A stretch of DNA of 64,000 nt. It comes from Nematostella vectensis. Its lineage: Eukaryota; Cnidaria; Anthozoa; Actiniaria; Edwardsiidae. The notes below the pieces were generated by a model that did no database searches, was not told the origin of the DNA, and saw only the letters and a program-made list of their open reading frames with translations. Shown here one piece after another: positions 45,901 through 57,609 of this stretch. Position 1 is the first letter of the stretch, and the number at the start of each line of letters is the position of its first letter. Both the position numbers and the translations under genes were made by a program. The DNA lies in contig NC_064034.1 in the NCBI RefSeq assembly GCF_932526225.1, positions 808,501 to 872,500 of the forward strand, read 5' to 3'.

Positions 45901-48900
45901 GTAGATGGGTGTGTTGATATAATATGTAGATGGGTGTGTTGATATAATATGTAGATGGGTGTGTTGATATAATATGTAGATTGGTGTGTTGATATAATAC
46001 GTAGATGGGTGTGTTGATATAATATGTAGATGGGTGTGTTGATATAATATGTAGATGGGTGTGTTGATATAATATGTAGATGGGTGTGTTGATATAATAT
46101 GTAGATTGGTGTGTTGATATAATATGTAGATTGGTGTGTTGATATAATATGTAGATTGGCACGTTGATATAATATGTAGATGGGTGTGTTGATATAATAT
46201 GTAGATGGGTGTGTTGATATAATATGTAGATGGGTGTGTTGATATAATATGTAGATGGGTGTGTTGATATAATATGTAGATGGGTGTGTTGATATAATAT
46301 GTGGATTGGTGTATTGATATAATATGTAGATGGGTGTGTTGATATAATATGTAGATGGGTGTGTTGATATAATATGTGGATTGGTGTGTTGATATAATAT
46401 ATAGATGGGTGTGTTGATATAATATGTAGATTGGTTTGGTAATACTATATGTAGATTGGTTTGTTGATATAATATGTAGATTGGCGCGTTGATATAATGT
46501 GTAGATTAGTGTGTTGATATATGTAGATTGGTTTGTTGATATAATATGTAGATTGGCACATTGATATAATGTGTAGATTGGTGTGTTGATATAATATGTA
46601 GATGGGAGTGTTGATATAATGTGTAGATTGGTGTGTTAATATAATATGTGGATTTGTGTGTTGATATGATGCAGTATGTAGGAGGGAGAAAGAACGATAT
46701 GTGAAATTTCCTATTATTTTATTCTACAGCTCAGATGCTGACAGGGGGGTGATTCATATCTATGATGGGAGAGGCTCAAATACCCCACTGCACACTTTGA
46801 ACATTCACTCAAGCACAATAACTGTCATAAGGGTAAGTTTTCCCAACACTTATTATTCTTGGTCATCAGGACATTTTGGGTTGAAAAGTGGTTGTGATGT
46901 GTAAAAAATTAATACAACTTTTCCATTTTCAGTACAACCCTAGATATGATATTGTGGTATCCACAGACACAGCTGGTATGGTTGAGTACTGGTCAGCACT
47001 AAAAGGAGACTTCAAGTTTCCCAAGAACCTGGACTTTGAATATAAAACAGACACAGACCTGTTTGAGTTTATCATGGTAAGTGATCATTCTTATCTTGGT
47101 AAGTGATCATTATTATCATGGAAAATGATCATTCTTATCATGGGAAGTGATCATTCTTATCATGGGAAGTGATCATTCTTATTATGGTAAACAATCTTTC
47201 TTATAATGGGAAGTGATCATTCTTATCATGGTAATCAATCATTCTTATCATGGTAAGTGATCCTTCTTATCATGGTAAGTGATCATTCTTATGGTAATCG
47301 ATCATTCTTATCATGGTAATTGATCAGTTTTTTCCTGGTAATGGATCAGTCTTATCATGGTAATCGATCATTCTTATCATGGTAATCAATCTTTCTTATC
47401 ATGGTAAGTGATCATTCTTATCATGGTAAGTGATCATTCTTATCAAGGTAAGTGATCATTCTTATCATGGTAAGTGATCATTCTTATCATGGTAAGTGAT
47501 CATTCTTATCATGGTAATGGATCATTCTTATCATGGTAAGTGATCATTCTTATCATGGTAAGTGATCATTCTTATCATGGTAAGTGATCAGTCTTATCGT
47601 GGTAAGGGATCAGTCTTATCATGGTAAGTGATAATTCTTATTAAGGTAAGTGATCATTCTTATCAAGGTAAGCAATCATTCTTATCATGGTAATAGATCA
47701 TTCTTATCATGGTAAGTGATCATTCTTATCATGGTAATTGATCATTCTCATCATGGTAAGTGATCATTCTTATCATGGTAAGTGATCATTCTTATCATGG
47801 TAATGGATCATTTTTATCAAGGTAAGTGATCATTCTTATCATGGTAAGTGATCATTCTTATCAAGGTAAGTGATCATTCTTATAATGAAATACAATACAT
47901 TTTCATAAGATTTTTTATCTTATTGTTCAAACAGTGTAAAACATTTCCAGTTTCTCTGCGCTTTTCACCTGATGGGAAAATGTTTGTTACTATGGCAACA
48001 GATCGAAAGGTAAGAAAGCACATGTTACTATGGCAACAGATGGTAAAAAAGAAGTTGTTTCTATGGCAACAGATAAAAAGTTAAGGAAGCAGACTTTGAG
48101 TAGAAATAATGTTTTGGTTGATTGGTTATCAGGTTAGGGTGTTCCGGTTTCTTTGTGGGAAGAAGTCGCGTGTGTTTGATGAGTCTCTGCAAGTCTTCAC
48201 TGAGATGCAGCAGGTATACTGATGTGTATAGGAATCTGAAGGTGTGAGCGTAAGTTGACAAGTACTTTTTTGCAGCAAAAACAACAACTTCCTAACATGG
48301 AATTCGGGCGCCGTGTTGCCATCGAAAGAGATTTAGAGAAATCAGATGCATTCAAGTATTCTAATGTTGGTAAGTTGTCGAAGTGTTGATTTGTCCTAGG
48401 TGGATAATGTATTCAGGGTAGGTGACATTTATATTTGGTGAAATTTGATAATAGGGTGCCAAAATATAACACCTGTTTGTTTTTATCTATTCTAGTCTTT
48501 GATGAAAGTGGGTACTTTATTCTGTATGCAACTATGCTAGGAATAAAAGGTACTGTATGAGACCATACTAGGAATAAAAGGTACTGTCTGTATGCGACCA
48601 TGCTAGGAATAAAAGGTACCGTCTGTATGCGACCATGCTAGGAATAAAAGGTACCGTCTGTATGCGACCATACTAGGAATAAAAGGTACTGTCTGTATGC
48701 GACCATGCTTGGAATAAAAGGTACCGTCTGTGTTTGTCTAAAGCCAATCATTACAGGTACAGAATCATGGAATCCATTCTTTCATGTCTCACTGTCCTTT
48801 TTTATTTTCAGTTGTCAACCTTCATACAAATCGTTGTGTAAGGATAATAGGAAAGGTATGTAAGAACATAAAAAAACAGTAGTTGTACAGCATAAAAGTA

Positions 48901-51900
48901 TTCTTCATTTCTTATTTGTTTTTGAATGAAGATCAATCTTGCTTTTTAACTTTCCCCTCTGTAGCCCGAAAATGTTCGGTTTCTCCAGTTAGCTCTCTAT
49001 CAAGGCAGACCAAAGGAAAAGGCTGTGTCTTTGACCCTGGTAAGCATGAGCATGCGTTTGTGGAACATTTAAGTAAAAAAATGTAGATATCAACGAGAAA
49101 ATGTTTATTAGATTTTCCACAATTTTAGGAAATTCAAGCTGCTGATAATCCAGCCCTGGCTAAAGACTGCACTGACCCGGCTGTTTTTTGCACAGCATTT
49201 AAGAAAAATAGGTTTTATATCTTCTCCTCACGAGGACCAGAAATGAGGTAAAGTGTGTAATTTTACAGTTCTTGAAAACAATACAATACTGTCACTTTGT
49301 CTCTGAACCTGGTTTACAATTGCAAAGAAATGTCTGTTAGCTTCTTAAACTATGATAGTTGCAGTTGGCAGCCCATGGCCGTAGGCGGCAATACCATCGA
49401 TCGGGTGCAGTTGTTCAAGCTGCTTGGCGTTCTCATATCCTGTGACTTGACATGGGTTGCGCACTGCGACTTCATAATTAAAAAGGCTAACAAAAGGCTT
49501 TATGCTCTAAGAGTACTTAAGAAATGCGGCCTGGATGCCATAGAGCTGATAACAGTCTACCGGTCACTTATCAGATCGGTCATTGAATATGCGTCTGCAG
49601 CCTTTGCGAACCTTCCAAATTATCTGTCTGACGCCCTAGAGAATGTTCAGAGGCGTGCGCTCAAGATCGCTTTCCCAGGTAGTAGTTATGAGGGCTCACT
49701 CACGCTTGCAAACCTTCCAACGTTGCACGAGCGAAGAAATATCGCATGCCAGCAATTCGTTTCCAGAATCAATCCAGAGAATCCTCTTTTTCCTATCATT
49801 AAAGGGCGTCGCATTACGCATGATCCAGGTTATAATCTCAGGTCTAAATCTAAATCGTATCAGAGGCCTACTAATACTAGTCGTTTCAACGAGTTCGTTA
49901 CTGTTAAATACGCTAATTACATTTAAATTAATTGTACTTTGTTGTAGTGCTTACTTGTATCTCTGACTCACCTGTAATCCAGTCTATACTGCGAAAGGTT
50001 GAATTAAACTCATTATTAAACAATTAGATTCACATGTAAGTAACTGTCTTACAGTCTACTTGTCATGTCTACTTGTCATGTCTACTTGTCATGTCTACCA
50101 TCATGAGTGCTTGTGAGTGCAGAGCTGTAGCCAGTCTTAGGAGAACCAAAGATCCTTGCTTCGATCATAGTCAAGTCAAGTCACTTGACTAGTGAAGAGC
50201 TCTTTCAGTCATTTGCCTTGGCTATGATCACATTGTCTTTGTTATAGTAACTTCAAAGGGAATAGCTTATTTCTGGCTTTACTCCTGAAATGTGTAGGGG
50301 AGAGGTTCACACACTAAACATGGACCATGCAGCATATATTTTGTATCATGGAGCTATTATTTTAAAGTAATTGAGGTCACTAAGGCCTAAGTTTTCTTTT
50401 TTCTTCATGTAGTGGTGAAAGTGAGAGAGATATTTTCAATGAGAAGCCATCTAGAGAGGAAATCATGGCAGCCACACAAGTAAGTATGACATGAATTTAA
50501 CAAGACAGAGTTGCATAGTCATATTAATCATCATTAACATCATTTTACTCTCAACCCCCAGTTTGTTTCTCTAAAATTATAATGAAATGACCAGTAGAGA
50601 CGTAACTGTGCCCCTAGTTTTTTAATGTCTCTGTGTTGCCCCACCACCCCCAGTAATTCAAGGCCTGTTGGCCGGTGGTCATTATCACTATCGGCTTTCA
50701 CAAAATCACCAAGGCCATGGTCTTTCCAACGTGAACTAAGGTACTCCAATCAGCCATGATTAGGCCATGGTCAGGCCATGGTCATTCCAACGTGAACTAA
50801 GGTACTCCAATCAGCCATGATTAGGCCATGATTAGGCCATGGTCAGTCCAACGTGAACTAAGGTACTCCAATCAGCCATGATTAGGCCATGGTCATTCCA
50901 ACGTGAACTAAGGTACTCCAATCAGCCATGATTAGGCCATGGTCATTCCAACGTGAACTAAGGTACTCCAATCAGCCATGATTAGGCCATGGTCAGGCCA
51001 TGGTCAGTCCAACTTGAACTAAGGTACTCCAATCAGCCATGATTAGGCCATGGTCAGGCCATGGTCAGTCCAACATGAACTAAGGTACTCCAATCAGCCA
51101 TGATTAGGCCATGGTCAGGCCATGGTCAGTCCAACGTGAACTAAGGTACTCCAATCAGCCATGATTAGGCCATGGTCAGGCCATGGTCAGTCCAACTTGA
51201 ACTAAGGTACTCCAATCAGCCATGATTAGGCCATGGTCAGGCCATGGTCATTCCAATGTGAACTAAGGTACTCCAATCAGCCATGATTAGGCCATGATTA
51301 GGCCATGATTAGGCCATGGTCAGTCCAACGTGAACTAAGGTACTCCAATCAGCCATGATTAGGCCATGGTCATTCCAACGTGAACTAAGGTACTCCAATC
51401 AGCCATGATTAGGCCATGGTCATTCCAACGTGAACTAAGGTACTCCAATCAGCCATGATTAGGCCATGGTCAGGCCATGGTCAGTCCAACTTGAACTAAG
51501 GTACTCCAATCAGCCATGATTAGGCCATGGTCAGGCCATGGTCAGTCCAACATGAACTAAGGTACTCCAATCAGCCATGATTAGGCCATGGTCAGGCCAT
51601 GGTCAGGCCATGGTCAGTCCAACGTGAACTAAGGTACTCCAATCAGCCATGATTAGGCCATGGTCAGGCCATGGTCAGTCCAACTTGAACTAAGGTACTC
51701 CAATCAGCCATGATTAGGCCATGGTCAGGCCATGGTCATTCCAATGTGAACTAAGGTACTCCAATCAGCCATGATTAGGCCATGGTCAGGCCATGGTCAG
51801 TCCAACGTGAACTAAGGTACTCCAATCAGCCATGATTAGGCCATGGTCAGGCCATGGTCAGTCCAACGTGAACTAAGGTACTCCAATCAGCCATGATTAG

Positions 51901-54900
51901 GCCATGGTCAGGCCATGGTCAGTCCAACATGAACTAAGGTACTCCAATCAGCCATGATTAGGCCATGGTCAGGCCATGGTCAGTCCAACGTGAACTAAGG
52001 TACTCCAATCAGCCATGATTAGGCCATGGTCAGGCCATGGTCGTGCGTTTTCTGTCATTATTGACTTGTTAATATTTTAGCCTCAAACACAGAGAATTTG
52101 CCTCGTTTAGTTTATGTTTCGCTTTGGTCCTATAATTGACTTCAGCCATACAGTATATGCCTTTTAATTCGAAAAATGTGTCAATATTGTGCCTGGTGCA
52201 GGGGTCAAACACGCCCGCGAAGCTACCAGAAATGGCGATTATCCACACGACTATGGGAGACCTGACCATCAAACTATTCTCAAAGGAGTAAGTTTTACAA
52301 ATAATTGCTTTTTTTTTAAATTTTAGGCTCAATTATTGAAAATCAGTCACATGTAACCCTTTAGAGTTTGCTACTGGCTGGGACTTGAACGAAAGAGAAA
52401 ATAAGTGTTTCAATCAAAAATTACTTGCATTACAATTGCATCCTAGCAGCATGGTCAGGCATCGAATTTTACATTTGTCAAGTGTAAAGGGACGAATGTA
52501 ACATTGGGTGGCATTATTTAGCATGAAAGAATTTTTTAAATCAGTTTTTCATCCTCTACTTATCTTCTGAAGTATACAGGGTTCCTGTGTCAGTAATGGG
52601 ACTGTTTCTTATGGTTACATTTTAAGGTGCCCTAGAACGATAGAAAACTTCATTACTCACAGCAAGAATGGCTACTACAATAGCAACATCTTCCACCGAG
52701 TCATCAAACAGTTCATGATTCAGACGGGGGACCCACAAGGTAGTTTGTGAGCCCATCAAACACTTTTTTATCTCCTCTTTAATGCGTCAGAGCCTATAAA
52801 AGTAGCTTGGTGTGACGGGCTTTAAGTTAAGGGTGTTGGCCCAGAACAGTTTGGATTATTTTCAGGGGCGTTATAACTTGTTCTTCTATCGGGTACTATA
52901 AATCCCTCTGCTGTTAAATAAGTCCTATTGCCTTTCTCTAATCCCTATTGGCGGAGGATGTGAAAATAAACGCCCATGTGAAGCACTCTGACTTGTCGGG
53001 TGAATTCACTCCCATGTGAAGCGCTTAAAGGATTTCTGACAAAATGCGCAGTTGGAAAAAGGGGCATTTTTACAAAGATTGTATTCTCAGCTGGTAGAAG
53101 CCCGTGGGTTTTCAGTCAATTGCTGTATTTTGGCCAGGGTATGGATGTATCGCTTTTGGAATCACGCTTCAATTGTGTCATTTGATATTTACTTTTTCAG
53201 GCGATGGTACCGGTGGTGAGTCCATCTGGGGCGGTGAGTTTGAGGACGAATTCCATCGTAACCTCCGCCATGACAGGCCGTACACCGTCAGTATGGCTAA
53301 CGCTGGCCCAAACACCAATGGCTCACAGTTCTTCATCACTGTAGTTCCCACGGTGAGTGAGTTATATACCCTGCTCTGTGTGCTAGACCTTTGACCTGCC
53401 CTGCGTGCTTAGACCTTTGACCTGGTCTGTGTGCTAAGCTCTTTGACCTGCTATGTGTGCTTAGACCTTTGACCTGCTCTGTGTGCTTAGACCTTTGACC
53501 TGCTCTGTGTGCTAAGGCCTTTGACCTGCTCTGTGTGCTTAGACCTTTGACCTGCTCTGTGTGCTTAGACCTTTGACCTGCTCTGTGTGCTAAGGCCTTT
53601 GACCTGCTCTGTGTGCTAAGCTCTTTGACCTGGTCTGTGTGCTAAGCTCTTTGACCTGCTCTGTGTGCTAAGGCCTTTGACCTGCTCTGTGTGCTAAAGC
53701 CTTTGACCTGCTCTGTGTGCTAAGCTCTTTGACCTGGTCTGTGTGCTAAGCTCTTTGACCTGGTCTGTGTGCTTAGACCTTTGACCTGGTCTGTATGCTA
53801 AGGCCTTTGACCTGCTCTGTGTGCTAAGCTCTTTGACCTGGTCTGTGTGCTAAGCTCTTTGACCTGGTCTGTGTGCTAAGCTCTTTGACCTTCTCTGCGT
53901 GCTTAGACCTTTGACGTGCTCTGTGTGCTTAGACCTTTGACCTGCCCTGCGTGCTTAGACCTTTGACCTGCTCTGTGTGCTAAAGCCTTTGACCTGCTCT
54001 GTGTGCTAAGCTCTTTGACCTGGTCTGTGTGCTAAGCTCTTTGACCTGGTCTGTGTGCTAAGCTTTTTGACCTGCTCTGCGTGCTAAGGCCTTTGACCTG
54101 GTCTGTGTGCTAATGCCTTTGCCCTTCTCTGCGTGCTTAGACCTTTGACGTGCTCTGTGTGCTTAGACCTTTGACCTGCTCTGTGTGCTTAGACCTTTGA
54201 CCTGCTTTGTGTGCTAAGGCCTTTGACATGCTCTGCGCGCTTAGACCTCTCTAAGTGAACGCCACTAATTTGTTGTTAGAATGTCTTATCGAAGAGAGGT
54301 TTTTTTATGTGAATTTAGAAAAGGGGCCACTCCTTAAGGATACCGTAGACCCAAGCGGTAATTACCCCGGTCGTCCCGGCAAAATCGCTCGCGCTCGCGT
54401 CGGATTAAAGCAAATACCAACAAACTATATATCAATTTAAAGCTTAATGATTGTACTTTCCTCCTTAAATAATCATTTTTTATACACGCTTAATTTTGAG
54501 TGCTTTTGCCTGGCCCGAAGTGCGAAATCGACCACTTTTAAACATGCGAATTATTTACTTACCCTCCCGTAACCTCCCGGGATCTTTCGTCATGTAACAA
54601 ACTGACCTGCCGTGTCTGCATTTGACGTCACACAGCCTCGTTGATTAATAATCAAGGGTCAAAGTAAGGCGTGGAATAATTTTGCTTCTTTGGCTACAAC
54701 GCGCTAATTAAGTCCGTAGCAAAAAAGCTATTGATTATCCGCGGCAGGGTGTGACAGAACAATATCTATACTAGACGCTTGCCAAGTTGCGCAGGAATCG
54801 GACGGTTAGAAGTGTACCTTCAATTCACATTTTTAGAGTAAGATGGGGTGAAATTTGATTGCGAGATATCGGGGATTGAAGTTGTGTAAACATTAGAGGC

Positions 54901-57360
54901 AGCGTGACAGTAATGACAGACGAAGAGCAAATAGAGCCGCGTATGGCAACCAATCACATTGCACGCTCTACACGCAGCAGGAAAACTGTACAGGACCCGA
55001 AATGATCCCAGGACCCGAAACGATCCCCAAAAGTACCCCAACTGATCCCGGGACCCGGAACGATCCTCAAGAGTCCCCGAAATAAACCCCAAGGAATTAC
55101 AGTAATGGACAACTAAAGGAATGTGTAAGGATTGGCTTTCAGTTTTAAAAACATATGAAACATTTAGCTTTGTTTGTGTTATTAAAAGGAAATTTACATT
55201 AACTAAAACTATAGTATTAAGATTTTTATATACGACTGCGGGGGAAATACAGTGGTTGAGTCAGAAATTGGGGTCAACTAACAATTCCTGTGATAGTAAT
55301 TTGAGGAGCCCGGCGTGGATAAATCATTTTTACATAACAAGCCAGAAAAGAAAGTCTTTACAGATGGGACATGCTGCTTTACATAGGAAGCGAAATGTTT
55401 TAAAGTTATTTTTTGGCATGTTTGTTTTCGGTGAATGAAAGACCTATCATATCATGAGATCATGCCGGGGTGTACGCACGACCACATGAGGAAATTCAAA
55501 ACTCACATAATATTGCTTTCACATTCTCTTAACATTTTGCATCGGTAGTAAAAGGGTTGTTCTAGTGTATTACTCAGTGTGCTTTTGTCATTCCATCTTC
55601 TCGGCCAAACCGGCTGCCTAAAATGTGTCGGTAAATATTCGCTCGTGTGAACAAGGATTTCGTGGTGAAATACATGTTTGGTTGTCAGATGAATATTAAT
55701 TTTTAGGGGTGATGTTTACCGGAAATGAGATTTATAGTGTCGGAGTCATGTGTCGGGACCGCAAAATGTTAAGAGTGTGATGGAAGGTCAAAAGTATGGT
55801 TGATCTGAGCAAAGCTGCGCTATGTTTATGCTATATTCCTTTCAGTAGCAATTTAAAGTTGTGTATTTGTTTTGGACTCTGTTTATGGGTTTAACGCCAG
55901 GCAATGTAATAAATAGAAGTATTGTGTTGGAATTTAATATTTTTAAGTCACGTTGTTTAGAAATCGAGTCGCTGTTAACCCTTTATTATGCTTCAAGAAT
56001 TGCAAGTATTTCTTCTGCTTTCCCTTTGTCCATTACCGCAATTCCTTGGGGTTGATTTCGGGGACTCCTCGGTATCGTTTCGGGTCCGAGGATCAGTTGG
56101 GGGTACTTTTGGGAATCATTTCGGGTCCTGGGATCGTTTCGGGTCCTGGGATCATTTCGGGTCCTGTACAAAACTCTTAGGCGCTCAAATGTCATAGCGC
56201 TAGTCGTGCAAGCGAAGGAAGATGCCTAGACCGAAGCGAGCTTGCACCGAAGAAAAGAAGAGCGCGGAAAACTTAAAAAGACCGCGAACGGAGACAACTC
56301 TATGTTTTGGGCTTTCTTCCCCGCTTAGCCTTCTTCAAAGGAAGCCAAGGATTCTTACTTAATCTTGGCGTAGTTTACAACTATGCAAAATTTAGAGTAA
56401 ACGCTTATAAAGTTAATATAAATACGGATAAATCTCGGATAAAACGTCGATAATGATACTGACGCGCTTGTATGCTAATTAGAGGGAAAAGCCGTAAAAC
56501 TAAGTTCCCCGGATGCTAATCGCGAGACTTTGAGCTAAGTAAACAGGATTATGGGATTATTGACGCCTTCGAGAATAACGCTACTCTCGTTCGAATTCGG
56601 TTTTTCTTGAATATCTGGCGGAGTATTTTTGTGGTTGGTGGTATTTTTTTTGCTTAGATCTAGAGTGTGCCTATTGTCATCGAATGACATAATAAAAAAA
56701 TTTCACCCGAAATGAAGCCATTTGGCTACGGTAACGTTAATTATGCTTTATTCTAAAATATAACAGTACCTTACGAGTAAGGTAAAGGAAACTAGCTATC
56801 AGTTTATTTGATATCTTGCGGGATAGTAACATAAATCCCCCCCTCCCCCGATAGCCGATGTCACATGTTTATCGCTAATCACGTGATTACTGTGGACGAT
56901 GTCACACATTTCTCGCTAATCGCTTGATTACTTTGATGATGTCACGTTTATCGCTAATCACGTGACGACTGTGGATGATGTCACGTTTCTCGCTAATCAC
57001 GTGATTACTGTGGATGATGTCACATGTATCTCGCTAATCACGTAATTACTGTAGACGTCACGATTCTCGCTGATCACGTGATTATTGTAGCCGATGTCAA
57101 ATGTATCTCGCTAATCACGTGAATATTGTAGCCGATCTCGCTAATGACGTGATTACTGTGGATGATGTCGTATGTATCTCGCTAATGTGATCACTGTGGA
57201 CGTTTTGTTTCAGCCGTGGTTGGATAATAAACACACCGTGTTCGGCCGGGTTGTGAAGGGGATGGATGTAGCACAGCAGATCAGTCTCGTGAAAACGAAC
57301 CCGAAAAACGATCAGCCCTACGAAGACATCAAGATTATCAACATCACCCTCAAGGACTAG
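42935..57360 (+). CDS. PPWD1: Peptidyl-prolyl isomerase with WD repeats (complete, 19 exons, 614 aa)
   Basis: Exons: 42935-43037, 43311-43413, 43553-43653, 44169-44264, 45081-45168, 46730-46832, 46933-47076, 47935-48009, 48133-48213, 48276-48369, 48496-48549, 48812-48855, 48965-49039, 49129-49247, 50413-50479, 52202-52287, 52627-52739, 53201-53352, 57214-57360. All joins are in phase. An acidic/lysine-rich N-terminus leads into WD repeats ([57 protein letters not shown]). A C-terminal cyclophilin domain starts near residue 459. It keeps [16 protein letters not shown] (catalytic Arg), [30 protein letters not shown] and [12 protein letters not shown], so isomerase activity is likely retained. 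The family is a nuclear cyclophilin associated with the spliceosome; human PPWD1 is of similar length and colinear. Several introns consist mainly of minisatellites that begin at the splice sites. Confidence 0.96.
43931..44175 (+). repeat. 49-bp tandem repeat containing the PPWD1 exon 4 acceptor (5 units)
   Basis: Units start at 43931, 43980, 44029, 44078 and 44127. Each contains TTTTTTCCCTACCTTAAG followed by GCTCAATC. The last copy is the real acceptor (AG at 44167-44168) with the first bases of exon 4, so four upstream copies duplicate a complete pyrimidine tract, AG and the exon start. Confidence 0.95.
44680..44960. repeat. Inverted repeat in PPWD1 intron 4
   Basis: ACACCTATTTC with TTGTCAGTGCAAATGGCAA (about 44688-44726) is mirrored by TTGCCATTTGCACTGACAA and GAAATAGGTGT (about 44913-44955). 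This is probably a MITE remnant. The intervening 190 bp is AT-rich. Confidence 0.6.
45178..46668. repeat. 25-bp minisatellite beginning at the PPWD1 exon 5 donor
   Basis: The unit is GTAGATGGGTGTGTTGATAT plus AATAT. The donor itself reads GCATG followed by GTATGATGTAGATGGGTGTG, so the array begins about 9 bp into the intron. There are about 59 units. Units are nearly perfect over the first kilobase and degenerate near the 3' end. A minus-strand 367-codon frame across it (46162-45059) is an artefact. Confidence 0.95.
47071..47885 (+). repeat. 22-bp minisatellite built on the PPWD1 exon 7 donor
   Basis: Exon 7 ends TTTATCATG and the intron starts GTAAGTGATCATTCTT. The array repeats TATCATG followed by GTAAGTGATCATTC every 22 bp for about 36 units, so most units reproduce the last exon bases and a strong 5' splice site. 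It fills nearly the whole 0.86-kb intron. Confidence 0.95.
47976..48080 (+). repeat. Tandem copies of the PPWD1 exon 8 end
   Basis: The exon 8 end (GTTACTATGGCAACAGATCG, AAAG, then GTAAGAAAG) is followed in the intron by GTTACTATGGCAACAGATGG and TTTCTATGGCAACAGATAAA at about 35-bp spacing. The copies are diverged, and their donor positions read GATGGTAAAAAAG and AAAGTTAAGG. Confidence 0.85.
48518..48735 (+). repeat. 31-35-bp tandem repeat built on the PPWD1 exon 11 donor
   Basis: Exon 11 ends ATGCTAGGAATAAAAG with intron GTACTG. The intron continues with about five further copies of CCATGCTAGGAATAAAAG followed by GTACCGTCTG or GTACTGTCTG. Each copy carries around 25 exon-derived bases plus the donor. 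Confidence 0.93.
49290..50025 (+). mobile_element. 5'-truncated non-LTR retrotransposon (CR1/Rex-like reverse transcriptase 3' end)
   Basis: An open frame at 49297-49926 encodes the C-terminal part of a LINE reverse transcriptase: [48 protein letters not shown] and [14 protein letters not shown] are typical of the region after the catalytic domain in CR1/Rex-type elements. The polymerase core and endonuclease are absent, as expected for a 5'-truncated insertion. It sits in sense orientation in PPWD1 intron 14, followed by a short AT-rich tail near 50020. It is largely uninterrupted, so the insertion is probably recent. Confidence 0.85.
50725..52042. repeat. 50/62-bp minisatellite with internal 12-bp sub-repeats
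   Basis: The unit is GAACTAAGGTACTCCAATCA, GCCATGATTAGG, CCATGGTC and a CCAACGT end. Extra 12-bp AGGCCATGGTCA blocks expand it from 50 to 62 or 74 bp. Patterns such as the AACTTG/AACATG/AACGTG order recur (about 50990-51260 and 51470-51750), indicating block duplication. It lies in PPWD1 intron 15. Confidence 0.93.
53366..54246. repeat. 26-bp minisatellite just after the PPWD1 exon 18 donor
   Basis: About 33 units of TGCTCTGTGTGCTTAGACCT plus TTGACC, with CTAAGCTC and CTAAGGCC variants. The array begins some 15-20 bp inside the intron (donor at 53353) but does not include the exon edge itself. Confidence 0.93.
54988..56169. mobile_element. 1,182-bp element with about 125-140-bp terminal inverted repeats
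   Basis: The left end starts GTACAGGACCCGAAATGATC and runs inward to GGAATTACAGTAATGGACAA. The right end is its reverse complement, ending GATCATTTCGGGTCCTGTAC. Both ends contain short sub-repeats of GGACCCGAAACGATCCC, and the right end has one more copy. AAAACT flanks both sides (54982-54987 and 56170-56175), a candidate 6-bp target duplication. The interior (about 55110-56025) has only short frames without transposase motifs, so the element is non-autonomous. It lies in PPWD1 intron 18. Confidence 0.82.
56860..57205. repeat. About 37-41-bp degenerate tandem repeat near the last PPWD1 acceptor
   Basis: There are about nine units with CTCGCTAATCACGTGATTAC and TGTGGATGATGTCAC. Each contains CACGTGA, a bHLH-type E-box palindrome. 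The last unit stops about 15 bp before the exon 19 acceptor (AG at 57212-57213). Confidence 0.88.
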
Positions 57361-57609
57361 ATAGGATCTACACACAAAGACGGGGTGCAAACAAGGAAGG
57401 AAATAGGGCAAGACACTAAACGACAAACGGTCGCCCTCAAAGACAAGGGTTGTAGACAAAGAGCAAACGCGCGCCAGAAAACGGGTTACGCGACAGAATC
57501 GCCAAAAGAAGATTATCGACAGCAATGTTAGACTACTGAGGATAACTCCATGCGGGTTACGGAGGATAACTCTTGAGGAGCAAGAAACCGTACACCGAAA
57601 GTAACGCTA
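57361..57609 (+). other. Probable PPWD1 3' untranslated region
   Basis: Unique sequence between the TAG at 57360 and the first MITE. No clear AATAAA was found in it, so the polyadenylation site may lie beyond or inside the MITE. Confidence 0.35.

Noticed and set aside
45059-46162. 367-codon minus-strand frame (repeating [17 protein letters not shown])
   Set aside because: It lies in a PPWD1 intron minisatellite and is pure repeat translation.
55121-55438. 105-codon plus frame inside the 1.18-kb TIR element as a transposase
   Set aside because: No catalytic motif or DNA-binding domain is visible, and composition is like non-coding AT-rich DNA.
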